From Candidatus Parvarchaeota archaeon (GTDB lineage Archaea > Nanobdellota > Nanobdellia > Parvarchaeales > Parvarchaeaceae): a stretch of DNA of 9,389 nucleotides. The notes under the pieces are model-generated. The model was not told the origin of the DNA. It did not search any database and saw only the letters and a program-made list of their open reading frames with translations. The position numbers and the translations under genes were made by a program. The stretch lies in assembly GCA_030044235.1 (NCBI GenBank), contig JASHWD010000080.1, positions 1-9,389 of the forward strand, read 5' to 3'. Numbering within the stretch: position 1 is the stretch's first letter; every line of letters begins with the position of its first letter. Below, one piece after another: positions 1 to 6,129 of the stretch.

Positions 1-1090
1 GCCAGCCGGCTTTGTAAGTGAACTTTCCATCTTCCGTAACTGGAGATAAAATAGGTAAATTGTTTGCGATGCCGATTTTATAGTCCGACTCACCATGGCC
101 TGGTGCGGTGTGAACAAGTCCAGTTCCTTCACTTATCTCTACGAAAGGTACGCCATCCTCAGAAACGAATTTGCCACCGTCAATCACTTTTCCTATATGA
201 TCTACATTCTCCTTTACTTGTGGGATATCCGGGAATATAGACTTATATTTTAAGCCTATCAAGTCTTTTCCGCTTATTTCTTTATTTATCGAATATTTTA
301 TTCCAAGCTGATCGAGTACAGCTTCACGACCCTTCGCCAGAATCACAGTTTTACCGTCTATGTTAGCTTCTAAATACGTGAAATCACTATTTGCAGCTAT
401 AGCTACGTTAGACGGAAGAGTCCATGGGGTTGTTGTCCAGACTAATAGATACCTTCCATCTTCAAGCTGGAATAAAACATAGATTGAAGTATCCTCTTTC
501 TCGTAATATTTATCACGGACCTCATAGTTCGACATCGGGGTCCCGCATCTGACACAGAACCAAGTAGACTTGAAACCTTTGTATAACAAACCTAGGTCAT
601 TCGCTTTCTTTATTGCAGCCCAAACGGATTCCATATAAGAATCGTCGTACGTTTTATAAGGTCGATTTCCGTACCACAGTAATCCGTAATCCAAAAGTAT
701 TGAAGTATTAAGTTTTATAGAAGAATCTGCTATGCTTTTGCATTCGTCTACGAATTTTTCTTCGCCAAATTCCTTTATTTCTTTTTTGTTTTTTATGCCG
801 AGCTTCTTTTCTGCTATAACTTCTATCGGCAGTCCGTGGGTATCCCACCCGGCTTGCATTCTCACATCAAAACCGTTAAGCGTTTTATATCGTATTATGC
901 TGTCTTTTAGAAAGATGCCAAAAAGCGTTCCTTCATGGACTTCGTTCGTTACAAATGGCGGCCCATCAAGAAAATAAAACTTAGGCTTCCCTTCGGACGA
1001 TTTTTTTACTTTATCTAGTATCTTTTTACTCTTCCAATCGGCATTTATGTTATTTTCTATCTCTGTGCTATTGTAAAAGTTCTCAGCCAT
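1..1090 (-). CDS. ileS: Isoleucyl-tRNA synthetase, N-terminal part (3' end outside window)
   Basis: Charges tRNA-Ile with isoleucine in the cytoplasm; class I synthetase. The 363 codons present are roughly a third of the usual ~1000. Seen in order: DGPPF (residues 42-46) leading to the HIGH-equivalent signature HEGT (52-55), GWDTHGLPIE (81-90, the Ile-type form), a Cys pair CVRC (179-182), the editing-domain motif WTTTPWTLPSN (218-228), and GTGLVHTAPGHGESDY (322-337), which carries the editing-pocket aspartate at 336. KMSKS and the anticodon-binding domain lie beyond the left edge. The ATG at 1088-1090 is chosen because the reading begins just before the conserved core and a TATA-like box lies about 25 bases upstream; an upstream ATG at that spot meets TAG after two codons. 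It lies 64 bp downstream of the 215-residue gene on the same strand but probably has its own promoter. ValRS and LeuRS are less likely given GWDTHGLPIE and TTTPWTLPSN. The identification is firm. Confidence 0.95.
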   Translation of the reverse strand, partial: MAENFYNSTEIENNINADWKSKKILDKVKKSSEGKPKFYFLDGPPFVTNEVHEGTLFGIFLKDSIIRYKTLNGFDVRMQAGWDTHGLPIEVIAEKKLGIKNKKEIKEFGEEKFVDECKSIADSSIKLNTSILLDYGLLWYGNRPYKTYDDSYMESVWAAIKKANDLGLLYKGFKSTWFCVRCGTPMSNYEVRDKYYEKEDTSIYVLFQLEDGRYLLVWTTTPWTLPSNVAIAANSDFTYLEANIDGKTVILAKGREAVLDQLGIKYSINKEISGKDLIGLKYKSIFPDIPQVKENVDHIGKVIDGGKFVSEDGVPFVEISEGTGLVHTAPGHGESDYKIGIANNLPILSPVTEDGKFTYKAGW

Positions 1091-1111
1091 TAACTAATTC
1101 ATTATTTCGAA

Positions 1112-1119
1112 TATATAAG
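1112..1119 (-). promoter_or_regulatory. TATA-like box for ileS
   Basis: On the minus strand this reads CTTATATA, a near-ideal archaeal TATA box. Its centre is about 25 bases upstream of the ileS ATG, so transcription should begin at or within a base or two of the start codon. No Shine-Dalgarno motif lies between the box and the ATG. This predicts a leaderless mRNA separate from the gene upstream. Confidence 0.6.
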
Positions 1120-1154
1120 TTTTGTATGAAAATTTAACTAAGCTTCTAACTTAA

Positions 1155-1802
1155 TTAAGAAAGATCCGTTGCTATTGTTTGGACTAGTTGATTTTCGCCG
1201 ATAGCTTGGCCTATGTCTAAGAAGGTAACCACATAATCACCATCCACACCCACAAGTAAAGTGCTATTTAATCCGGAAGTAGATTCACCGTAACTATAAG
1301 TCATCCCGTCTAAACTAGCATTAACCGTGGAAAAGGCGCTAGAATTTGAGCTAGTAGAATTTTCTAAAATGTAAGTATATAAACCGTTTGGATTTGAAGA
1401 TTGAAATATTATCTCAATAGCCGCATAAAAAGACGAGTCTTGCGTAGGCGAGTAACCCATGATCCACGCTTTACTTATTCCACTTAGAAGTGCAGTAGGG
1501 ATATCGGGGTCAGTCGCATTGATTTCGACCTGATTAGTTTCAGTGGCCTCAGTATAGTTTCCACCAGGACCAAAAGTAGATTGTGATTGGCTTTTCGTAA
1601 TTAGCGGGGTACCGGAACCTGTATTTGAAGAACTGCCACCAGACGATTTATTTATACCAACTGATGAATTTGAATTACTGCCAGAATTGCTACTTGGAGA
1701 ATTTGAAGAAGGAGAACTTAAAGGCATAACAAATAAGAATACAGCTGCTACGACAATGACAACAACTACGATGCCTATTCCTACACTGACTATCTTATTC
1801 AT
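1155..1802 (-). CDS. Membrane-anchored, Ser/Asn-rich extracytoplasmic protein of unknown function
   Basis: I do not recognise a family. The 215 residues have a clear layout: a short N-terminus (MNK), one very hydrophobic helix (about residues 4-27, mostly V, I, A, F), a low-complexity linker rich in Ser, Asn and Gly (about 28-80), then a folded-looking region (about 81-215) with alternating hydrophobic strands. Eight N-X-S/T sequons occur, at N45, N51, N82, N95, N148, N153, N161 and N179, and there are no cysteines. This suggests a signal-anchored protein with its C-terminal domain outside the membrane and N-glycosylated, as is common for archaeal surface proteins; that is inference. No lipobox is present, and no charged class III (pilin) cleavage site precedes the hydrophobic stretch. 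The ATG at 1802 sits about 25 bases from a TATA-like box. It is divergent from the Nudix gene and followed by ileS on the same strand. Confidence 0.8.
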   Translation of the reverse strand: MNKIVSVGIGIVVVVIVVAAVFLFVMPLSSPSSNSPSSNSGSNSNSSVGINKSSGGSSSNTGSGTPLITKSQSQSTFGPGGNYTEATETNQVEINATDPDIPTALLSGISKAWIMGYSPTQDSSFYAAIEIIFQSSNPNGLYTYILENSTSSNSSAFSTVNASLDGMTYSYGESTSGLNSTLLVGVDGDYVVTFLDIGQAIGENQLVQTIATDLS

Positions 1803-1823
1803 TCCTTTATGATAAATTATTAA

Positions 1824-1831
1824 TTTAAATA
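1824..1831. promoter_or_regulatory. Palindromic TATA-like box between divergent genes
   Basis: The 56-bp spacer between the surface-protein gene and the Nudix gene contains ATTTAAAT (1823-1830) inside an AT-rich stretch. It reads TTTAAATA on the plus strand and TATTTAAA on the minus strand. Its centre is about 25 bases from the minus-strand ATG (1802) and about 32 bases from the plus-strand ATG (1859). No better TATA-like element is evident for either gene, so one box may serve both directions. Both transcripts would be leaderless or nearly so. Confidence 0.5.
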
Positions 1832-1858
1832 CTTACATCAAAATTATGAATTTATCTT

Positions 1859-2491
1859 ATGATACCAGCGCATGCTAAAAGAGTCTTTAAAGGCGAAATA
1901 CTGGAGGTTTACACCTGGGACCAAGAGCTTTTCGATGGATCCCATTCTACTTTTGAGAGAATAAAAAAGGTTGACGGTGTCGTGATAATCGCTACAACCA
2001 ATAAAAATAAGATATTGGTTGTAAAGAATGAACAACCAACAAATAGGACTTTCGTAGGTCTGATTGGTGGGATGGTAAATCATGGGGAAAGACCAATAGA
2101 TGCGGCTAAACGGGAGCTTCTCGAAGAAACCGGATATTCTTCAGAAGATTGGGAGCTTCTTAAGATCTATCATCCGTCTTCAAACACGATGGTTTATTCT
2201 ACCTATCTTTTAGTTGCTAGGAACTGTTTGAAAGTCGGAGGACAGAACCTAGACCCAGGCGAAAAAATAAAAGTCTTTAAGGTGACTTTCGATGGGTTCA
2301 AAAAGATTCTGGAAAGAAACGCGGTAAAACAAGGTTACATTGCTTTGGAACTTTATTATATTACAAAAATCAAGAAATTAAGCGAGGCACTTAAAAAGAA
2401 GATTTTTCTAAAAGCCAAGACTAACCCATTGAAAGTAGACGAATTTACGCTTCCAAAATCTGATGAGTCAATATTCCAGCCGGCAGATTAA
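1859..2491 (+). CDS. Nudix hydrolase, ADP-ribose pyrophosphatase-like
   Basis: Hydrolyses a nucleoside diphosphate linked to another moiety, using divalent metal bound by the Nudix helix. The box is complete: G71-x5-E77-x7-R85-E86-L-L-E89-E90-T-G92-Y93, matching Gx5Ex7REUxEExGU at every conserved position. The N-terminal part (about 8-60: KRVFKGEILEVYTW, ELFDG, ILVVKNEQP) follows the beta-strand layout of ADP-ribose pyrophosphatase-type enzymes, and a Pro (P106) lies shortly after the box where that subfamily often has one. ADP-ribose or another NDP-sugar is therefore the most likely substrate class, but it is not proven. A Lys-rich tail (about 168-210) extends past the core. Length is typical for the family. 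The start at 1859 leaves a very short leader after the TATA-like box. It is convergent with alaS, and the two stop codons overlap in the same TTAA. Confidence 0.9.
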   Translation: MIPAHAKRVFKGEILEVYTWDQELFDGSHSTFERIKKVDGVVIIATTNKNKILVVKNEQPTNRTFVGLIGGMVNHGERPIDAAKRELLEETGYSSEDWELLKIYHPSSNTMVYSTYLLVARNCLKVGGQNLDPGEKIKVFKVTFDGFKKILERNAVKQGYIALELYYITKIKKLSEALKKKIFLKAKTNPLKVDEFTLPKSDESIFQPAD

Positions 2492-5085
2492 TCGTGTCCA
2501 AATAGGAAGTTGCCCTTTTCCGAAACCTCTTTGTACTTCTTCGACATAATTTTCTTTGTTTCTTCGTTTTTTGGGTAGGCTAAACCAATTTTATCCGCTT
2601 TTAGTATGACCTTTTTATTTCCTAACCGTTCTTTTATAGCATCAAGACTTTTCATCAATATTCCAAGGTTATCAAGTTTAGTTTCTATTTCGACTGGATC
2701 AGCGTAAGAAGCTATTGCAGAGGCGGATATTCTCTCTGCTTCAGCCTTTTCGTAAAGTTCTCTAAAATGTTTTGATTCTGAAAAGAATCTTTCAGCGGTC
2801 TTGTACACCTCATCTTGTTTTACTCCCCAGAGTTCCATTAACTCCTTAACGAGATCATCAAGTTCCTGAACATGTTTAAGTGCCGGCTTGTCTGCCATAA
2901 AGGTCAACCTAACTACACCATCTTGTATTCTCTCAGCTTTTATAATCTTAATGAAGTTCACTTCACCTGTACTATGACAATGTAAACCGCCGCAGGCTTC
3001 GACATCGTATCCAGCAATTTCCACTATTCTCAATGTAGCATTTGGTATAGCGCCGCCTTGATAAATGCTCATACCATATTTCATTTCAGCTTCTGTCCTA
3101 TCCATAAGTTTTACTGTCATTGCTAAGTTTTTAGAAACAGTTTCATTTGCCACTCTTTCGATTTCTTCGATTTGTTCTCTTGATAGTTTATCGTAATAAG
3201 TAATGTCTAAATGCGCTTTATCCACGTCTTTTTCTGCCCCATTTTGATAAACGAAATCGCCAAGGACAACCCTGGCCGCACGGTTTATTATGTGAGTTGC
3301 GGTATGATGTTTTCTTAAAATTTCTCTCCTAACGCCATCGACTTGGAGAGACACAGTTTTACCAATCGAATCTTTTAGGTCGTTATCCAGATAGTGCATT
3401 ATCACATTATCTTTTATCTGGACATCTATAACGTTTATTCCGTTAATTGTGCCTCTGTCTGGTTTCTGACCGCCCATCTCTGGATAAAATATTGTTTTAT
3501 CCAGCACAATAATTTTAGGTTTTATCTTTTTGATGATCTTTGCTTTTGAGTTAAGCAGACTTTCGTCGTAGAATAATTTTTCCGTTTCTGCTAAACCTTT
3601 TATTTCATTATCGTCCTCCCCCTCTGCGCCTAGTTTTATTTTATTTATGTCAGTATAGAACTTCTCAGGTAAAGATACTTTTTTCCCTTCTAATTCCGCT
3701 TGATAACGAATGTCATCTATAGTTATTCCTTTTGACTCGTAGAGAGTCTTCATCTCATTTTCTTCTACTTTGCCGGTTTTTATTATAGATGAAATTAGTT
3801 TAGAATTTCGGTCTTTAAATTCTCTGAATCTTTCTTTTTCTTTATTTATGACTTTTGATATGTCAAAGTCGTTTAATTCTGTAAACCAAGTACCAAATTC
3901 CTTTTGGTGTTCGGCTATTACATCATTAAGGTCCAGATTCCACTTGTTCTTCGCTATCATAAGAAGTGCTCGTCTTAGGATATTTCTTAAATTATAACCG
4001 CCGCCCACATTGCTTGGCAAAGCACCGTCATGTATTGAAACTAGAAGCGTTCTTGTGTGGTCAACTATTGAATAAATCGACTGCAGTTTCTCAAGCATAT
4101 CGCTTATTTCTTTATACTCTAAATCGGTTTCTTTAGTAAGGGAATTTATCGCAGCAGATAGGTGCCTTTCTTCAAAATCGAATCTTCCGAGAAACTTGTA
4201 AACTTTTCTCATTAGTGCATCGTCATAATCTATGCCAACCGCACTTTTTACAAAGTTAAGAGTTTTTGGAAAAATGGATTCGTATACGGTTGGAGTACCT
4301 TGGCTAACCCACGCCCAACGGTCAAGACCGGCACCCATATCTATCGTTTTAGATTCTAATTCTTTCAGACCGTCGTGTGCGATAGAGTATCTCATATATA
4401 CCTGATTGCCTAATTCCAAGCCGCCAGCAAAGAATTCCAATGAATTTCCTGCGTAGCCTGCGCCGACCCATGCGTCTTCTACGAAAGTTATATCCTTTTT
4501 GTTTAATCTGAGTCCATCGGTAAGCCATTTGTTTATGTAAACTATAGCGTCCTTATCGAAATACGACTTTTTCTTCTTAGTATTGAATGCGGCTTGTTCG
4601 GCCATTACAAAACTTGTTAAATGTCTACCCGATAAACCAACGTTGTTTATGTCGTTGAACCTAAGGCATATCTGTGGGACTACCAAAGGATTTGCAGGAG
4701 GCTCGGCTATTCCCTTTATTACATATGGTGCAAAGTCGTCTATTGCAGCTTCTACAAAATAAATATCATTTCTCCAGCGAGCGACTACGGGATATCGCTT
4801 TATCTCTTTATGCCCGAATTCTTCGAACATCTTTGCAAATTTTTGCCATATTTCGTGGTAACCGTATTTTGCGGCTGTCAGTCTCCTGCCAAGGAAAGTA
4901 TATTCACCTATGCAAGAAACGTCGCCGCATAGGTCTTTCTCTTCATAACTCCAGAAATGTTTACCACAGACCCTGCATTGGTGGCGGGAAAGACCAAGCT
5001 CTTTTAAAGAATTTACTGGGATAAGTTCATTAGGAGTCTTTTCTATCTTTGCTTTAATTAGCTTTTCTACGTCGCTTTTGTCCAT
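2488..5085 (-). CDS. alaS: Alanyl-tRNA synthetase, archaeal type
   Basis: Charges tRNA-Ala with alanine and clears mischarged Ser/Gly; class II synthetase, cytoplasmic. Seen in order: the archaeal N-terminal zinc knuckle (C37, C40, C53, C58), the class II catalytic core (motif 2 region around ARWRND 102-107; later VEDAWVGAG 202-210 and DMGAGLDRWAW 249-259), the tRNA-recognition helical region (about 285-440), a beta-barrel with YPEMGGQKPDRG (534-545), and the editing domain with zinc site H594-x3-H598 plus C698-x3-H702. A helical, charged linker follows (about 735-785). At 865 residues it is somewhat short for an archaeal AlaRS, and the C-terminal stretch lacks the glycine-rich segment normally found in the C-Ala domain, ending EKGNFLFGHD. 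Catalytic and editing residues look intact. The ATG at 5085 is supported by upstream TATA-like sequence and no in-frame extension is needed. It is transcribed away from the tRNA-His gene and converges with the Nudix gene. Confidence 0.97.
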   Translation of the reverse strand: MDKSDVEKLIKAKIEKTPNELIPVNSLKELGLSRHQCRVCGKHFWSYEEKDLCGDVSCIGEYTFLGRRLTAAKYGYHEIWQKFAKMFEEFGHKEIKRYPVVARWRNDIYFVEAAIDDFAPYVIKGIAEPPANPLVVPQICLRFNDINNVGLSGRHLTSFVMAEQAAFNTKKKKSYFDKDAIVYINKWLTDGLRLNKKDITFVEDAWVGAGYAGNSLEFFAGGLELGNQVYMRYSIAHDGLKELESKTIDMGAGLDRWAWVSQGTPTVYESIFPKTLNFVKSAVGIDYDDALMRKVYKFLGRFDFEERHLSAAINSLTKETDLEYKEISDMLEKLQSIYSIVDHTRTLLVSIHDGALPSNVGGGYNLRNILRRALLMIAKNKWNLDLNDVIAEHQKEFGTWFTELNDFDISKVINKEKERFREFKDRNSKLISSIIKTGKVEENEMKTLYESKGITIDDIRYQAELEGKKVSLPEKFYTDINKIKLGAEGEDDNEIKGLAETEKLFYDESLLNSKAKIIKKIKPKIIVLDKTIFYPEMGGQKPDRGTINGINVIDVQIKDNVIMHYLDNDLKDSIGKTVSLQVDGVRREILRKHHTATHIINRAARVVLGDFVYQNGAEKDVDKAHLDITYYDKLSREQIEEIERVANETVSKNLAMTVKLMDRTEAEMKYGMSIYQGGAIPNATLRIVEIAGYDVEACGGLHCHSTGEVNFIKIIKAERIQDGVVRLTFMADKPALKHVQELDDLVKELMELWGVKQDEVYKTAERFFSESKHFRELYEKAEAERISASAIASYADPVEIETKLDNLGILMKSLDAIKERLGNKKVILKADKIGLAYPKNEETKKIMSKKYKEVSEKGNFLFGHD

Positions 5086-5103
5086 AAGTTTCAGATAGAT
5101 AAA

Positions 5104-5111
5104 GATTTAAT
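5104..5111 (-). promoter_or_regulatory. Probable TATA-like box for alaS
   Basis: The minus strand reads ATTAAATC, centred about 23 bases before the alaS ATG at 5085. A second candidate, CTTTATCT (5097-5104), lies closer to the start and is less well placed. No Shine-Dalgarno motif precedes the ATG, again pointing to a leaderless message. The box is weaker than that of ileS. Confidence 0.35.
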
Positions 5112-5121
5112 GCAGAAACAG

Positions 5122-5129
5122 TTATTTAT
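5122..5129 (+). promoter_or_regulatory. Probable TATA-like box for tRNA-His
   Basis: TTATTTAT is centred about 30 bases upstream of the first tRNA base (G-1 at 5156), the distance expected for an archaeal tRNA promoter with a short 5' leader. It shares the 70-bp divergent spacer with the alaS promoter. Confidence 0.45.
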
Positions 5130-5155
5130 GTGTTTATTGGTTAATTAGATATCAT

Positions 5156-5242
5156 GGCCGCGATAGTTTAGCTCGGTAGAACACTAGGCTGTGGAAAAAT
5201 AGCAGAACCCTAGAAGCCCGGGTCCAAATCCCGGCCGCGGCC
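5156..5242 (+). tRNA. tRNA-His(GTG) with a 13-nt intron
   Basis: Folds as a tRNA with anticodon GTG (5191-5193) after U33. G-1 (5156) opposes C73 (5242), the histidine identity pair. Acceptor positions 1-6 (5157-5162) pair with 67-72; position 7 is A (5163) facing C66 (5235), a mismatch. U8 and A9 follow. The D stem GTTT/GAAC (5166-5169, 5179-5182) encloses a 9-nt loop with G18-G19 and A21. The anticodon stem CTAGG/CCTAG (5184-5188, 5209-5213) is perfect once a 13-nt intron is removed. The variable loop is 4 nt with C48 opposing G15, and the T stem is CCGGG/CCCGG. The T loop is TCCAAAT, so position 55 is C rather than the usual U. CCA is not encoded. Spliced length is 74 nt. Calling 5156 as position 1 instead would give a fully paired 7-bp acceptor but would lose U8 and strand a base at 5235, so the His reading is preferred. 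Confidence 0.92.
5195..5207 (+). other. BHB intron of tRNA-His (between positions 37 and 38)
   Basis: The 13-nt insert AAAAATAGCAGAA sits at the canonical 37/38 site. The bulge-helix-bulge forms as follows: outer helix is the anticodon stem; central 4-bp helix is CTGT (5189-5192) with GCAG (5202-5205), including one U.G pair; 3-nt bulges are GGA (5193-5195) and AAC (5206-5208). Cutting between the second and third base of each bulge releases exactly this segment. There is no room for an inner helix: six bases (5196-5201) close the hairpin. Splicing would be by the archaeal tRNA endonuclease and a ligase. Confidence 0.85.
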
Positions 5243-5248
5243 CATTAA

Positions 5249-6040
5249 TTAGTAATTGGCTTGTCTGAATACTATAGATTTTAATTTATTAAGTTTATTT
5301 TCCTCAGCTAAACCAATAGTATTATAAAATCTATTTAAATTTTTATAGCCATAAATTCTAACTCTATATTTAATTCTTCTAGGATATTCACGCTTTTGTG
5401 GGTAAATATGGCTTTGAATTTTGAACGAGTCTAAAATCTCAGAAAACTGATTACTAAGAGATTCCGATATAGTAGAAAATTCTATTCTATCCTTGCCAAC
5501 CCAGCCATCGCTGGCAATTAAGCCGCGTATAAATCCTCTTAATAATGGTCTGGGATAATAATTTATTCTTTCTTTTAATCTTATTGTATACGTTTTATCA
5601 GATTCAAAAATAAAATATTTATTTAGAAACTCAATTATTTCTTTTCCGTATATAGAAAATTCGGATAAGGATCTGTTGCGCGGTTTCCAAACATTAGCTT
5701 TTTTATTAAATAAGCGTTCGGTTAAGTTAGCTAGATAAGTTGCATACGCGAATTCATTTTTAGCTAAAAATATTCTTACACTATAGTTTCCATTTTTTAT
5801 ATCTTTGGATATAGTGCCATCGCCAGCGAGCGCGCCCAAAAATTCTCCTAATTCTTCTTTTAGACGCAGATTAAATTTTATGCGTTTATATCTTAGCCCA
5901 AATAATTTACGCGTGTGGTAATAAATCACGTTTTTACGTCTACCCAGTAGATTTGACAGAGTCCTCAGGCTATAGCCTTTCTGATAAAGATTCTCTATTA
6001 AAGTTTTCTCTGATACACTTAGCCGCCGTTCCCGGTGCAT
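5249..6040 (-). CDS. Free-standing HTH + LAGLIDADG homing-endonuclease-like protein
   Basis: Predicted site-specific DNA endonuclease or a DNA-binding derivative of one; 263 residues. The N-terminus (about 8-48, LSVSEKTLIENLYQKGYSL onward) looks like a helix-turn-helix of the type seen in resolvases and transposases. Two LAGLIDADG helices follow: FLGALAGDG (67-75) and FIRGLIASDG (170-179), spaced about 104 residues apart, as in single-chain, two-motif enzymes. Both keep the catalytic-position aspartate (D74, D178), so nuclease activity is plausible. The protein is rich in Lys, Arg and Tyr. It stands alone, not inside an intein or a large intron, and ends 6 bp past the tRNA-His gene on the opposite strand. 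Hand counts of eight sampled 60-base lines give roughly 30% GC, against about 37-40% in two alaS lines, suggesting a different origin. Alternative readings include a transcription regulator of WhiA-like ancestry; the target site is unknown. Confidence 0.85.
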   Translation of the reverse strand: MHRERRLSVSEKTLIENLYQKGYSLRTLSNLLGRRKNVIYYHTRKLFGLRYKRIKFNLRLKEELGEFLGALAGDGTISKDIKNGNYSVRIFLAKNEFAYATYLANLTERLFNKKANVWKPRNRSLSEFSIYGKEIIEFLNKYFIFESDKTYTIRLKERINYYPRPLLRGFIRGLIASDGWVGKDRIEFSTISESLSNQFSEILDSFKIQSHIYPQKREYPRRIKYRVRIYGYKNLNRFYNTIGLAEENKLNKLKSIVFRQANY

Positions 6041-6061
6041 AATTATCTTACACTAACATTA

Positions 6062-6069
6062 CATAAAAA
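6062..6069 (-). promoter_or_regulatory. Possible TATA-like box for the LAGLIDADG gene
   Basis: On the minus strand this reads TTTTTATG, centred about 25 bases before the ATG at 6040. A second AT-rich candidate (TTGTATAA) lies about 10 bases further upstream. No Shine-Dalgarno motif is visible. The 115-bp spacer up to polC also carries the polC promoter and holds nothing else I can name. Confidence 0.35.
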
Positions 6070-6121
6070 CTTATACAAAAAATTAAGCATTTAATGTAGC
6101 CTCTAAAAATGACAACAACAC

Positions 6122-6129
6122 TTTTATTC
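6122..6129 (+). promoter_or_regulatory. Possible TATA-like box for polC
   Basis: TTTTATTC is centred about 30 bases before the polC ATG at 6156, giving a leader of only a few bases. No Shine-Dalgarno motif lies between them. The ATG at 6108 is excluded as a start because its frame hits TAA before 6156. Confidence 0.35.

Noticed and set aside
732..977. 81-codon plus-strand frame over ileS
   Set aside because: Antisense to the HIGH-motif region of IleRS, with low-complexity Ser/Phe content and no promoter or start signal.
1150..1159. Palindrome CTTAATTAAG around the stop of the surface-protein gene
   Set aside because: Short, with no T-run or conserved partner; probably a by-product of the TAA stop in AT-rich DNA.
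1155..1802. Type IV pilin-like or lipoprotein reading of the anchored protein
   Set aside because: There is no charged residue plus Gly/Ala cleavage site of the pilin type before the hydrophobic helix, and no lipobox cysteine; the protein has no cysteine at all.
1844..2083. 79-codon minus-strand frame over the start of the Nudix gene
   Set aside because: The plus strand has a complete Nudix fold N-terminus here; this frame has no recognisable content.
5156..5242. Standard tRNA with a fully paired 7-bp acceptor beginning at 5156
   Set aside because: It would place A at position 8, disrupt the D-arm numbering and leave C5235 unpaired; the GTG anticodon with G-1:C73 fits tRNA-His much better.
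5141..5252. TTAATTAG repeated on both sides of tRNA-His (5141-5148 and 5245-5252), as a possible insertion duplication
   Set aside because: Eight AT-only-like bases in AT-rich spacers are easily matched by chance, and the repeat does not bound the endonuclease gene.
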